This document shows, one piece after another, positions 1-13,729 of a stretch of 64,000 nt of DNA (position 1 is its first letter; each line of letters begins with the position of its first letter). The translations under genes were made by a program, and so were the position numbers. Location: the NCBI GenBank assembly GCA_000827325.1, contig KN832874.1:262044-326043 (forward strand). Direction: 5' to 3'. This DNA comes from Oidiodendron maius Zn (Eukaryota > Ascomycota > Leotiomycetes > Myxotrichaceae). Below the pieces are notes generated by a model. The model was not told where the DNA came from, made no database searches, and was given only the letters and a program-made list of their open reading frames with translations.

Positions 1-138
1 TCTATAAGTCTACCCTCCTTTCCCTCCCTGCCATAGCAATTTCTCTATCTTTCATGATCTTTCGTTTATTCCCCCTTCTGAGCCAGTTTGTTTTCTAGAT
101 ATATTTCTAACAAAACTCACGCTATCCTTGAGCTTTCG

Positions 139-3100
139 TCATCTCTGGGAAAGCTCGTCTAATTGAGCCTCAAACTCATCGCCGCGTTCGAAATCGACTG
201 ACTGCCGACTTCGAACCCTAGACAGCTGCTCAGAGACGTAGTTCGCTGTGTGGGCATCCGCCTCTTGGCGTTCGCGATCCCTTTCCGCAGTGTCGGGACC
301 GACAGAGTTCTCGTCCTCGTGGTCACCGTTGACGGAGAGGTCAAAGTCGCTGCGGGCGCTGATCGATCGGGCGGTTGAGGAACGACGCATGCGCGGGCGA
401 GACTTGTTCCGTTTGGGCTGGGCAGTGTGGTGGCGAGTGAAGATGTCGTCGAAGTAATGAGCCATACCAGTGGACGGAGTTCTGGGCGTTTGAGGTAAAC
501 GGCAACTGATGCTGCGAAGTTATTAGTATCTGGTTAATTAAATGAGAAGATTTGACTTACCCAGTGTCGTGGATCATCCTCGCCATTAAACCAGTCCAAC
601 CGCACTGATGAGTAGCACCTAGACCACGTCCAGAATTCCCGTCAAAGAATTCGTAGAACCACAGATTATCTCTCCAGTAGGGATCAAAGTCCAGCAGGTC
701 ATTGCCATCATTAATGGCTCGGCGACCATCATCTCCCCTTGCCATCAAGTGCTGCAGGCGATGCTGAATCTCTTCCGACACATGCCCCAGATGCATGAAA
801 TCTCCCGAGCCAGTTGGGCACTCAACCTCGAATGAGGGTCCGTAGAACATGTAGAAACGCTGTAAAGACTCAACGAGGAGGAAGTTAACGCAAAGCCAGA
901 TGGGACCTCTCCAGTTGCTATTACCACCAAAGAGCCCGCTGTCAGAATCTCCAGGAACGTAGGTGACCTTAAACTCTTGTCCATGCACCTCCATTGAGAC
1001 GGGATTTTTCTCATGATATTTCGACAGCGATCGAATTCCATGCTCACTGAAAAATTCATCCTCATCTAACATGCGCTTGAGAATCTTCTCCAGTCGGTCT
1101 TTGCTCACAAGAGAGAGCAGGATGCGATTATCCTTTCCTCGCTTTCTGATACTTGCCATATTCCGCTCGGCAAGGTCAGGCCTGTTTTCAACGAACCATT
1201 GAACACGTTTCTTAAAGGATGGCAGTTTATTGATGAGTTCTGGCTCCAGGGTCAGAGTGGCGTAGAGCGGGATCAATCCAACTAGAGACCTGATTGGGAG
1301 CTGTTTTGTATATGGCCCGCCCCAGGAAATGGCATCATAGTAGAAGCCATCATCTTCGTTCCACAAAGACTGTTCTTCTGTAGAGCCAGATTTGTAGGTC
1401 ATAGCGTCGCTAATGAGGATGAAATGCTCGAAGAACTTGGATGCTATATCCTCGTAAATGCGACGGTGCTTGGCCAGCTCCAGCGCAATGTTGAGCATGG
1501 ATAGGCAGAAGAACGCCATCCACCCTGTGCTATCGGCCTGTTCAAGAGTACCACCTGTAGGCAGAGGCTCCGAGCGGTTGAAGAGACCAATATTGTCTAA
1601 TCCAAGAAAACCACCTTCGAAGAGGTTCTTTCCGTGGAAATCCTTCCGGTTGACCCACCATGTGAAGTTCAATAAGAGCTTGTGGAATACTCGTTCCAAG
1701 AAATCGAGATCTTCACGCCCATACATCTTTCTCTCGATCTTGAACGTCCGGAAAGTCGCCCATGCATGGACAGGCGGGTTGACATCGCCAAAGTTCCACT
1801 CATAAGCTGGAAGCTGCCCGTTAGGATGCATATACCACTCTCGCGTGAACAAATCGAGTTGCTTCTTTGCAAAATCAGGGTCGATCATTGCCAGAGGAAT
1901 GCAGTGGAATGCCGAGTCCCAAGCTGCAAAGAATGGATACTCCCACGAATCCGGCATCGACAAGATATCATCTAGATGCATATGCTTCCACTGCATATTT
2001 CGTACCGCCTTCCGCTCTGGGGGTGGTGGAGGCTGTTTTGGATCGCCGTTTGCCCACTGGTCCCAGATGAAATGATAGTACTGCTTGGTCCACATCATAC
2101 CAGCGAATGCCTGCCGTTGGATATTACGCAAGTCTTCTGTCATTGGCAAAGGACTGATGCGGTAGTAAAATTCATCAGCCTCTTCCTTTCGCTTGTCAAT
2201 AACTTCGTCGAATATCTCTTCGTCGAGATACTCCTCACACTTTTTCGATAGGCGGAAGCGAACAACAGCGCATTCTCCCGGAGCAACGCCGCCACCATCG
2301 GTAAAGGAATACCAAGCCGCAGACTTCGTCCCAGTTTTTTCAGGGTTAATCGCGTTCTTTTGCTCATTCACAATATAGCGGTGAAAGGCATCCTTGACGT
2401 ATGGCTGGTCATTCTTCCCGCCGTAGAGCAACTCGTAGTTTGTATCATTTTCCGTAAATATCAATTCCGGCTGGACATCTTTCCCACTGGGCCCAACACC
2501 AGGAGAAGGAGACAACTGAAAGTATCTCTCCCCCAGCTTGTAGTGCTTGGTCTGGGCGACAGACTCACTGACCTGACGAATGGATGGCTTGTGATCATCC
2601 GGCTCATGACCCCACGCCCAGCAGTTCCTGAACCAAACATGCGGGATGATATGCAATGGAGCAGGCTCCGGGCCCCGATTCCACGCCGTCACTCGAAAGA
2701 GCAGCTCGTCTGGGTCGTCCCCTTCCTTTGCTGTCTCGATCACAATGTCCCAATATCTGTTCTCAGCGAACGCCTCTGTGTCAATGATTTGATATTCCCG
2801 GTCTTCTTTTCCTCGGGCTGCGTTTTCTTTGACCAGGTCTTCGTAAGGAAATTTGCATTGCGGGTATTTGTATAGAAGTTTCATGTAGGAATGCTAGCTC
2901 CTCGTCAGGACAGGATAAGAAGGGGAATTGCAGAACAAACTGTAGGTGTATTGTCAACATGGAAATGCGCCTCCTTAATACTCTCTCCATGATTTCCCTG
3001 GGGATTCGATAGACCAAAGAGTCGCTCTTTTAAGAAGTCGCTGCGACCGAGATTAGCCATAAAATTGGATGCCTTCCATGTGCGATACTCACTCCTCTCC

Positions 3101-3487
3101 ATTCCAAAAAGCAAAAGCAATGTTCTGGAAGCCATGCGTATCTGAGACACCGGCAATGCCATCTTCGCCCCACCGGAAAGCTCTCGACCGGGCGTGCTCG
3201 TGGGGGAAATCTGCGATACGATCAGCATAGGTCTTGGTTTGCTGCAACCCGCGGAAACTCACGACTCCAAGCATCGCCGTCGACGCTGTAATCCTCGCGG
3301 ACTGGTAGGCAAATTGTCAGCTCATGGGTACATCAATGAGTGCTGTTCAGGTCGTAAATATACCTGTCGCCCATTGTCGCTCAGCGACGTAAGGGCCCCA
3401 CTTCTTCCAGTACTTTGTCCGCTCGCGGTCCTCCTTAAGGCGATTCTCCTCCTCAGAGAGATATTCGTGGTGATCGATTCTCACCAT
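139..3487 (-). CDS. GH63-type glycoside hydrolase (MGH1-like), six exons
   Basis: Spliced model: 3487-3364, 3301-3263, 3210-3093, 3040-2941, 2893-561, 481-139, giving 1018 aa. The start is the ATG at 3487; the first exon encodes an acidic, lysine-rich head beginning [14 protein letters not shown]. Landmarks are a conserved [17 protein letters not shown] block, an [14 protein letters not shown] stretch, and [10 protein letters not shown] near the C-terminal third, all typical of the (alpha/alpha)6 barrel of family 63 glucosidases. The family trims alpha-linked glucose-type substrates; the exact substrate here is unknown. There is no obvious signal peptide, so a cytosolic enzyme is more likely than the ER glucosidase I. 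The last exon adds about 114 residues of charged, Arg/Ser/Glu-rich tail after the catalytic domain, probably disordered. About 1.3 kb of gene-free DNA lies upstream. Confidence 0.85.
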
Positions 3488-4798
3488 TTTGAGGGAGGTA
3501 TAGGGTTTACTTCTGTCAATTGAGGGTTGTTGTTGGGAAGTTGGGTGGCAAAAGTCGAGGTCGGGCTACAGTACTAGTAGCTTGCTTGCCTTGGAAGTTG
3601 GAAAACTGCATGAACGGCAATTGTCAGGGTGGGCGGTCAACACGGGCGGGAGACAACTTGACTCACCTATGATCAGTACATAAGTGAGGAATTTGGAAGG
3701 CAGGACGTGAAAATTGGTTCCGGGAGAAGGAGCAGGAAGAGATGTAGAGGGAGGGGGAGATAGCAGGTAGGATAAGCAGGCAGGAAGCACGAGGAAGAAC
3801 GGAAAGCAAATGTAACTGAAAAGTCTCGCTGGAAATGAAGATAATAGTAGGATGATAACTGTAGGAGAGGTCTGCAATCGCGGGTAGACTTTTCAGGATG
3901 TAAATTGCTATCTAGGTGTGTTAAGATGCTCGGACCAGGCACTGCATGGCTGTGCTGGTAGGAAGCGCAACATGTGCCCCCTTGGGTGAGGATATATTTA
4001 GACTGCTGGCCATGGCGAAGGTAGTTCAAGCGATAATAATTTGTCTTGTTTATCAATGAATAATAAATTAATCAGTTGCACGATTTGAAGGAAAACATAG
4101 ATATTCCTCGCGATTCTTATTTCAATCGATGTTAGATCGTGAAATCATATATCCGTTGGAGACGTTTACTTCATTACCGCCTCGAACCATGTCCTCCAAC
4201 TGGCTGCGTCTCACCTCGTTATGCAAGATCGGACAAGTCCCGCCACTATTATAGCCAGAATCTCATTTTTAAGGCCAATATGGACATTGCGATCTGTCGG
4301 CACTTGCTGATTGCTGTGCTGGCGGCTGTGCTCCCCTTCACAGCCCGTTTCATTCTGGTCCTGATTCATCTCGCTGTTACGCGCCAGCCTACCATGGCAA
4401 GTCACCAGGCTAATTCATTGGGCAGCAGACGCGGATTTATAGGATTACTGCATTGATGGAGCGTGCCGTGCTATGGTCTTGCTGGCAGTGACTTTGGCTA
4501 AGCATTACACGGAAAATCCCCCTTGGAGATCATTATGTGGCACAAACAGTTCATTCCAATAGGTGGGGATACATTGGCCAGGCAAGACAGTTTACCTGTC
4601 CAGAACGTGCGATCTAAATAAGATCCCGCATTCCAGTGCCACCACGGCTGCGCGTATCCATGTGCCGCTACCCTTCCTCCCGCTATCTAGTGACATAGGT
4701 GCTCGGATCCCCTACCGAGAATGTCACCCTCTAAACAACTACATTCACGGTGTGTAACTAAACCCCACGCGACGCGTTCGAACATCAAGCATCCTATC
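3488..4798. other. Intergenic region, upstream of the GH63 gene
   Basis: This stretch separates the GH63 start from the stop of the HMG-box gene, both on the minus strand. It should hold the GH63 promoter and 5' UTR and the HMG gene terminator. Only short, unsupported open frames are present and I recognise no gene or repeat. Confidence 0.5.
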
Positions 4799-7064
4799 CT
4801 ACTCCGATCCAGGGCTAAGGCCAGCTTCAACGCTCCTCACAAATTCCATGACCTCAAACCCCAGCCTCCTGGCAGTCTTCTCTTCCAACTTCCCTGCGTT
4901 AAGAACGCGGACCACAATCGCCGCGCAGTCGCTCCGGATCTCCACACCGCCGTGCCTGTCTAACTCTTCTCGGTCGGCGTACTTCACGTAGACAGTGATA
5001 TCAGGGCCGATGATACCTCGCCAGAGAGTGGCCATCCATTGCCAGTGGTCGACTGGAGCGTAGGCGTCATTGATGGCAATGCGGAGGGCGTGGATGTCAG
5101 ACGTTGTGAGGGAGAAGCCTGAGGGGAGAAGGGCTATGGGGATGGTCTTCGGTGCAGGAAATGGCGACTGACTCTCGTTGGAATTAAGGGAGTCTGATTC
5201 AGTTGGTGGAGACGCGGCGGTAGTGATGTACTTTGTGATCTCGGGAGATTTCTTGTGCCACTCGGATATGATGGATAGGTATTCGACGAAGAAATTGCCG
5301 TTTAAACTTTCTGTGGCGACATGAAAGGTATTGTTGGACGTCGGATCAGTGCCAGCCCTATCTGTCTCCCCTTCAGGAACAGAGGGTGTCTGGGAGGGAT
5401 TCGAGATTGTCCATGATTTAACAGCGCAGGAGCTATCTTTGCTAAGATGCTCATTGATGTAGCCTCCAACCTCAGACAAGAGCACCTTATCTGCACTTTC
5501 AACTGCAATGACGGCTCCACGGACTTGGTGAGGAGGACTACTAACAGAAGATGGGATGAGTGGAGGAGAAATCTTAGCCAGGACCTTGATCTTGTTGAGA
5601 TATGGGATTGTCATCACCATTGCTTCAACGCTTTTGGCAAGGCTGTCATGGGTTCGAACGCGAAAATCTGTCATTTGGATAGAGTTTTGGTTCGATCTTT
5701 GAAGCTGTGTCTGTAAGGGAGGTAACCTGAGAGAATCGTCAAATGTCTCCAATCGAGTTTGATATTGATGGCGAGGTTGCTGTGACGTTGGGGATTGCTG
5801 CGGCTCCACACTTACTGCTGCTCCCAGTCGAAGATGTGCTGGAGTTTGTTTACCTCTATAGCTCGTACGAGATATACTAACCCCGCTGCGGTAATGTGAT
5901 TGAGACGGCGAAAATGATAGGGGAGATGGGGGTGGGTGCACACGCTTAGGCTGTAGCTCGGGGTTGAACCGACGGCGCTTATGGGCTGCTGGAGGACTGA
6001 TTATATCGCCCATATCCTCGTCCTTCTTGTGTGCTTGTAGCGGCTGAGGATGTGGATATGGTGCATGACGAGGACTATCTTGACGGAGGGCCGATATGTG
6101 AGGATCATCCATCTTTGTATTGTGTGTCTGCGGTAGAGAGCTGGAATGCAGAGGCAGATTACGAGGGGCTATTGTTGGCGTACGTTCTGGCGACTGCGGG
6201 TTACGAGATGTGACCTCCACACCAAAGCCACCTATGTATGGGGTTACGGGCGTACTAGGAGTAGATATGTAGCGGCCACCGCATTTGGGACACCGACTAG
6301 GATCGTCTGTGAAATTTGAGGCGGATAGTTGGCGTATGCTGGGTGATTTACCTGCTCGTCGAGGCTGATACCGATACTTAGGGTATTGTCGTTGGTGGCG
6401 TTGCTTCTCTTCCTTTGCAAGAATTAATTAGTCCGAGCATGACATGGACATGAAATTTGTTATAATTCCAATATACCTCGGCTAGTCTTTTCCAATCGTT
6501 CTTAACTTCGGGCGTTTGGCATCTCCATTGTTCGCCAATGATCTTCGAAATTTCAGGGTTTGAGAGGCCGGGGTTTTGTGCGATGACCTGCGCCTGGTAA
6601 TGTTGACGATACAGAATAAAGGCTATAATGATATTTTTTGTTAGCAATTCAGTCTGCGTCAAGCACATCAAATGCAATAAAAGGGAATACCGCCAGGGCG
6701 ATCCAGGGATGGAGATAAGAGAGGGATAGGGGCATTTCATACCGTTTCGTGGACGAGGAATCTTGGGATCTGGCTGACAAAGGCAGACTTGATCCCTTGT
6801 GAGCTCGGAGGGGAGGGGAACAGTTGTACTGGCGCTGTTGATGGCAAGATCCCCAATGTCTTGAGAAAGATTGGACCTTCCAGTGCTCAATGTTGCAGTC
6901 CTCTTCCTTGTCAAACGCCCAGGCGGAGAGACATCTCTAGATCGGTTGGGATCTGGAAGATGGTTTAGATCGAATGAGCCATGCTTGCTTGGTTCTTCAA
7001 TAATATTTCCCAGTGATTGGGTTTCACCAACATTGGAGGAGCCCAGTTCCGTTGTACCTGGCAT
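4799..7064 (-). CDS. HMG-box transcription regulator (Ste11/PaHMG5-like)
   Basis: Exons 7064-6743, 6622-6477, 6412-6352 and 6306-4799 give 678 aa. The ATG at 7064 is preferred over an upstream in-frame GTG. The HMG box starts at about residue 100 (PKIPRPRNAFILYRQHY) and runs through ISKIIGEQW to YRYQPRRAG; it is cut by introns after RPRN and after LAE. A CPKCGGRY motif follows directly, possibly one half of a metal-binding knuckle. The rest is Ser/Pro/Gln-rich with a more ordered C-terminal region of about 250 residues containing DHWQWMATLWRGIIGPD. The box resembles fission yeast Ste11 and Podospora HMG5, which act upstream of mating-type genes, more than a MAT1-2-1 protein. A role in sexual development is therefore inference. 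The flanking genes are not the usual MAT neighbours. Confidence 0.8.
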
Positions 7065-7783
7065 GATAGAGTGTGGAGATATGAATAAAAAAGGTGACAC
7101 GGGAGAAACTTAAAGCTGGATGTGCCAGAGAGCAGTTGTTAAAGGGCTGTGTGCTGAAGGAGACATGAATGGGCTTCTACGCCTTGTATTTTAGGATTCT
7201 TTGTCTGCGGTGGCCATTATAAGGGGAAAACAATGATCCTTTCTAGCAATAGTGAGATAACTATAAAACGGTTGGGTTATAATTGCAGATGTGGTGTCTT
7301 TGTTGTCTCGGGAGAGCCGTGGGAGCTGGATCTGCATGCGCAAGTGTCCACGCTTCTTTATCCCTCAGGGGTTCCTTTGACGACCCAAAGCAATGGATCC
7401 AAAATGGGATTTACTGCTCACTAGAGCACACGTATCAAGTAACCCAGCTAAGATTTAAACAGATATTCATGTAGAAAAGAAACAATAAGACGGCAACGAC
7501 AAGGGAAGCATAGTTATGCGACTGGTGGGACCAAGTCTGGTTTATCTCGGCTATTCTAAACAAAAGTAATATCAACGACATCAGCAGCCGCAATGGCTAT
7601 GTTTACTATACAGTACGAAGTACCTACGTACCTAGGTACTTCTCTTCCTCTTCCCTGCCTTGCCTACCCTTGCTTCTCGCAAACGACCGTCTGAGACACA
7701 CCTTGACGCCAAGCAAACGATAAGAACCAAACTTTTAAAGCGAACCGCTTTTCTTGGCAGGCCGAACGCGACCGCCTGTTCGA
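7065..7783. other. Intergenic region between rvb1 and the HMG-box gene
   Basis: Upstream of the HMG-box gene and downstream of rvb1, both on the minus strand. It presumably holds the HMG gene promoter. No gene or RNA is recognisable. Confidence 0.4.
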
Positions 7784-9273
<1,490 letters not shown>

Positions 9274-10359
9274 GGTGTGTCGAAGCGTGATCGGGTCGTG
9301 CTGGAAGTCAACTGAAGTGGAAGAAACGAGCTGATGGCTTCTGGGAAAGGTCTACTTCATGCGGTCGGCAAGAGTTTAATGGATGGGAGTGAGATACGTG
9401 TGTAGTGGGCCGTGTTTTGTCGCCGCCGGCTCTTTATTGCAAGAGCTCGAATTTCTTTCGCCGTAATATATTTTATCCTCATATACAAGGCAACGACAAG
9501 ACCGCTTAAATGACGAGGCTGGGTGACAAGGCTGGGTGACAAGGCTGGAGACTTACATATTTACAAGCACAAGATAAATATCAGTCATACTGGCCAGCAA
9601 TAATATTTTTATTGCAGGTTTGCGTCAATACTTAATATACAATTTTCCTATCCTTTCCCAGTTGTCCGCCCCAGATATGTGATTATACTCTCCCCTTCGC
9701 TGCTATCTGCTCAGTGAAGCGCGTATGCTATCGACAGGACAGAGAGGGATTCAGGTACATATGCATCAAGGCTACCTTGTACGCCAATTCCGGCATGTCA
9801 GTTAGACACAAGAAATTCAGAGGAAGTGCGGTGGAGGTAGTAACTAATCGGCCGTAGCACAGGCAGATGTAAAAATGCGCACGAAAACGACTATATGCTG
9901 ACTAGTCTCGCATAAGGGGAGGATAGCCAGATTGCACTTGAATATCACTGCACACATGTACAAAGTATCAAGCCGAGGATGCTGAAGTCAAGATCATCAG
10001 AATGAAGGTCAGGATCGCAAGGTAATACGAGCGGCTGAACGCCTCAACAAACCTCAAGGGCATTGTCTGAATGCCATGAGGACATTGAACAATTATCGGT
10101 GCATGTCAAATTATGGCCAGCAGTACCGAGGGAGGTAATATCCGGGAGCGAACTGTGAGAGTAGTTTTAAACAGGCAATGAGGACCAGAAGGCACGAAAG
10201 TCATGGTCATCAGCTCAAGTATCATGTGCATGCATGTATGTCATATCGGTCCAAAGTCGTAATCATGGTCTCAGTGCAAGGTCAGACGAAGATTCATGCA
10301 TGCCACATATCATGGAATCATACGGCAGTGCATAGTCCATACTCAAGGTCAATGTCGGC
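9274..10359. other. Intergenic region with a short tandem repeat
   Basis: Lies between the rvb1 start and the stop of the KH-domain gene, both on the minus strand. Apart from a 13-bp tandem repeat near 9515 I see nothing supported here; it should hold the rvb1 promoter. Confidence 0.4.
9515..9548. repeat. 13-bp tandem repeat, about 2.6 copies
   Basis: The unit AAGGCTGGGTGAC occurs at 9515-9527 (first base changed), 9528-9540 and partly at 9541-9548. It lies about 240 bp upstream of the rvb1 start. Function unknown. Confidence 0.85.
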
Positions 10360-12170
10360 TTACGAGGTTCCTGGCGGTTTGGATTGGTCACCTGCCGCTT
10401 GCCCAGCTTGCTGCTGGGCCATCGCGTGATACCAGAGGGCGACGTATGCTTCGTACCCACCATCTACAGGTGTTAGCGACTTGTCTTGTATATTTCTCAC
10501 AAATATCATCTTACATGCAGCGTATGGGTCTTCTTGTCCAGCCGCAGGAGGGGCTTGAGCCTGGGCTTGTCCTTGGGGGTGAGAGTATGAAGGTTGGCTA
10601 TAGTCATTTTGGGCTGGGCGGCTGCGCCCTCCACCAGAACTCTTCAATTGCTACAAGACGTTAGCCCTTGATCTAAGAATCTACTCCAAGTTACTTACCG
10701 CTGCTTCTACTTTATCTTCAATGGCACGCTTTGCCGCTGCAATTGCCTCTCGAGAGCCAACAAGGCCAATCTCACGCTCAACCTCGCCTGGACCAGATGA
10801 TGGGGAGACATTTATCTTGCATCCAGTGGTACTTTGCATCTCTTTAATTGTTTCTCCTCCCTTGCCAATGATCATACCAACTGCTTCTGATGGTACCAAG
10901 ATAGAATCATTGATCTTATCGGCACCACCATGGCCGACATCTCTTCCTGAGTCCCTTTGCGCTGGGACTCGGTCTTTTGGTATGCCCTTACTATCACTCT
11001 CGACGATTTCCATGATGAGATCTTTTGCACGAGCAGCAGCTTCCCTAGAGCCAATGAGATTGACTGGCCGAAGACCATTGACACTCTTCTGCTCTCCTAC
11101 AATGTTGACGTGGCAACCGCTTCTTTCCTGGAGATCTCGGATGGTTTCTCCTCCACGACCGATGATAAGGCCAACCGTCCTGTCTGGCACCATGATCTGC
11201 ATACTATCTTCGCCGTCCCTTAAGGCTGGCTGGTGTGAGGACGTACGGCTAGTAGATGGAGCGTCTCGACCTGCTCGGTCGAGGGTTGTTCGGTTAGCGC
11301 TGGCCAGGCCGCTTTCCTCGATAATGCGATTCATTTCTGCCTTTGCTTCTTCACGGCGAGCTCGAGGTCCCGTGATTTTACACTGTCTGTAAGGTCCCGA
11401 TTCGTCAGGACCGGTAATGAACTGAACCCTACAGCCCGTCTCAGCTTCGACGCGTCGAAGATTCTCACCCTGTCTGCCTATTATTAGACCCACAAGATTT
11501 GATTCAATAGAAATCGATTCGGCATTATCGTCCACAGCGCCACCGCGCACAGGCGAACGCTCACGGGGAGGATAGCCACCATTTTGAGGTGGCGAGTATG
11601 TCCCTCCAGATCCTCGACCATGCAACCCAGGCGAGAACGAACGCTCACGGTAGTCTCGCCCTGGTGGTCCACGATCACTCCGACGCTCATCTCTATATGG
11701 ATTGAAATTATCTCGGAAGGCGTCGCGACGAGCAGGGGGCGGAGATCGAGAGCGGGACCTTGAGCTTCTGTACTGTCTTGCAGCAGCTAGGTGAGGCTCG
11801 GGAGAGTTGTACGATGGAGGTCTCTCATAGGACACGCCCTTTTCTGCCGCGATTGCCTTTGCCTTCGCAATGGCGGAAGCAATGCTGACGGTTCCCGAGC
11901 TAACGGGCTTGATGCTACTAAGATCCACGCTACCAGAATTGACAGGCTGAGGTAAAGAGAAGCCGCCACTTGGAGCGTAGGGATTCTGCAACTGAGGTGG
12001 AGGAGGTGGTTGATACGTTCCTGGCTTGTTCGGAGCAGAAGTAGGAGGGGGATTGGGTCGCTGCGCAGCTGTGCTGGAGTTAGCTTCTCCTGCCCAGTAT
12101 TCGAGGACGGGAGAAAATACGCACCTAAAGCAGCCAAAATAGAGCTGATACTAGGTTGCTGATCTGCCAT
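10360..12170 (-). CDS. Triple KH-domain RNA-binding protein (FUBP-like)
   Basis: Exons 12170-12125, 12068-10699, 10650-10515 and 10463-10360 give 551 aa. The first exon has 15 full codons (MADQQPSISSILAAL). An N-terminal Pro-rich linker leads to an Arg/Ser-rich region (residues near 110-200). Three KH domains follow, each with its GxxG loop: LIIGRQGENLRR, LIIGRGGETIRD and MIIGKGGETIKE. The C-terminal tail is Gln/Ala/Pro-rich with a short YGGYEAYVALWYHAMA motif of the kind found in the tails of FUBP proteins. The architecture is that of fungal relatives of FUBP/KSRP, which bind single-stranded RNA or DNA and affect splicing, stability or transcription. Target RNAs cannot be told. It shares a 1.56-kb divergent upstream region with the MYND-like gene. 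Confidence 0.88.
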
Positions 12171-13729
12171 AGTTACAATGCAGGGGGGGTAATTCAGGGG
12201 CAAGAGAAGATTGCCTGACTATGGCCAGTGAATGGCGAGGTACTCGAGAAGGATGCGAAACTTGGATATACTGGACCGGCTTTTACATCTGTATGTCCTG
12301 GGAGCCAGCGAGACAGTTTGTGAAAGGGAAATGAGAGAGTGTATGTGCCTGCACTTGACTAGTGACTACCGCAAATCGCAGTATAGTTGCAGTACGTTCA
12401 CAGCGCCGTATTTTTGCTGCAGGCGAGGTCGTGTGTTGTGGTCAAACTTTTGCTTGGTCGATTTCTTTCTGTATGCACCGGAGAAAGTCTTCGGGCCCGA
12501 AGAATTGGGGTTTGCGCTCTCTTAGCCGCATTCGGTAAGGTGCAACCCAACGACGACCGCATAGGCCATTAAAGATCTCAGAGCAAGCCATTCACTTTCC
12601 TCCCTTCGAAACTCATATAAGGATGTCGCCATGTCTGCCTACGGCTTTTCTACTGCTTTCCTAAAACCTTATTTGATTTAAAGTCTTGAAATAGTAATTC
12701 TAGCCAGTGCTACGCTCGCTATTGCTTCTTGCCTGCTTGTAATCTTGAGCAGAGGGACCTGCCTCAGTTTAATATCAGACATATCCCTATTGGGCAGTTT
12801 CTGTAATCCTGTGGTCTTTTATTTGTTCATATAGATTGATTATTCCTGGGAGGTAGAACATGACTTACTCTTGAGCGTATCCCATTTGCAGGCTCTCAAT
12901 TGGCGAGAACAAATTATTAATATCCAGAGGCTATATGTAGTGCCGCGTATCTTTATTACCAGTCGCAGCTTCACACTCTTAACTCTTTATGGCAGTATCT
13001 GTGCATGTACACTGGTCAGATGATAGTCCCTCCCGGTCAATATATGATGGAGAAAAGTTGGTTTACGGGTAGAGCTGAAGTGGCTTCTTAGTAGCGTTGC
13101 TACAAATCGTTGTGCGGCACAAGCGTCCAAACAGTGTAATCCATAGTAATATCTCTACATCTGTCCAAATTGGAGGTTGCCCCCGTGCTTTTCCGTCAAC
13201 AGAGCCCATGACGCGTGCCTTACATACGCGTTCTTTGCTTGATAGTCACGGAGGACTTGTTAGTATTTTAGTAAGTCGCGGAGGACAGGAGAGAAAAAGC
13301 ACAAGATACAACGCTTGGTATTCTAATATTGCTAGGTTGTATATAGTTATCCTGACTTGTCCAAGTTGAACACTGTCAGGTGTTGTTCGTCTGGCCAAAG
13401 TCCCCAGGATGTTTTAGCAACCATGCTCTGACTTCCTCGCAATCACTTTGATACGATCCATTTCTCTATTCAATACTTCCAGAGCCGTGATTTTAGGCAC
13501 GTTACTTGATTGGGCAGTAGTCTGAAGGCCTCTTCACGCGTCACTCGCCAGATAGTCTGCTTTACTGCCTTACAAGTAGATCGAAGAAACGCAATCGTCG
13601 ATATTGGTATTCTCACATCTCCCATACTCCTCCTTCCCTCATTCCCTCCTTCTTTCTCTCCTTCTTTCTCTCCTTCTTTCTCTCCTTCTTTCTCTCCTAC
13701 CCATCCTGTATCGCAGTGAGCCGTCAATC
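12171..13729. promoter_or_regulatory. Divergent intergenic region, KH gene / MYND-like gene
   Basis: Both neighbours start away from this 1.56-kb stretch, so it must carry both promoters and 5' UTRs. A pyrimidine 12-bp repeat lies just upstream of the plus-strand start. No gene is supported inside it. Confidence 0.5.
13650..13697. repeat. 12-bp pyrimidine tandem repeat, four exact copies
   Basis: The unit TTCTTTCTCTCC is repeated four times without change, ending 32 bases before the ATG at 13730. It probably sits in the 5' UTR or core promoter of the MYND-like gene. Long pyrimidine tracts next to start sites are common in fungal promoters, but an exact tandem array is likely to vary in length. 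Confidence 0.9.

Noticed and set aside
3566-4456. Several 60-130-residue ORFs upstream of the GH63 gene
   Set aside because: Low-complexity translations on both strands, no splice logic and no recognisable motif.
4760-4800. A GCGTTCGAACATC block like a tRNA B box
   Set aside because: No matching A box or cloverleaf stems can be drawn around it.
4799-7064. Mating-type locus (MAT1-2) on the basis of the HMG box
   Set aside because: The box sequence is unlike MAT1-2-1 and the usual SLA2 and APN2 neighbours are absent.
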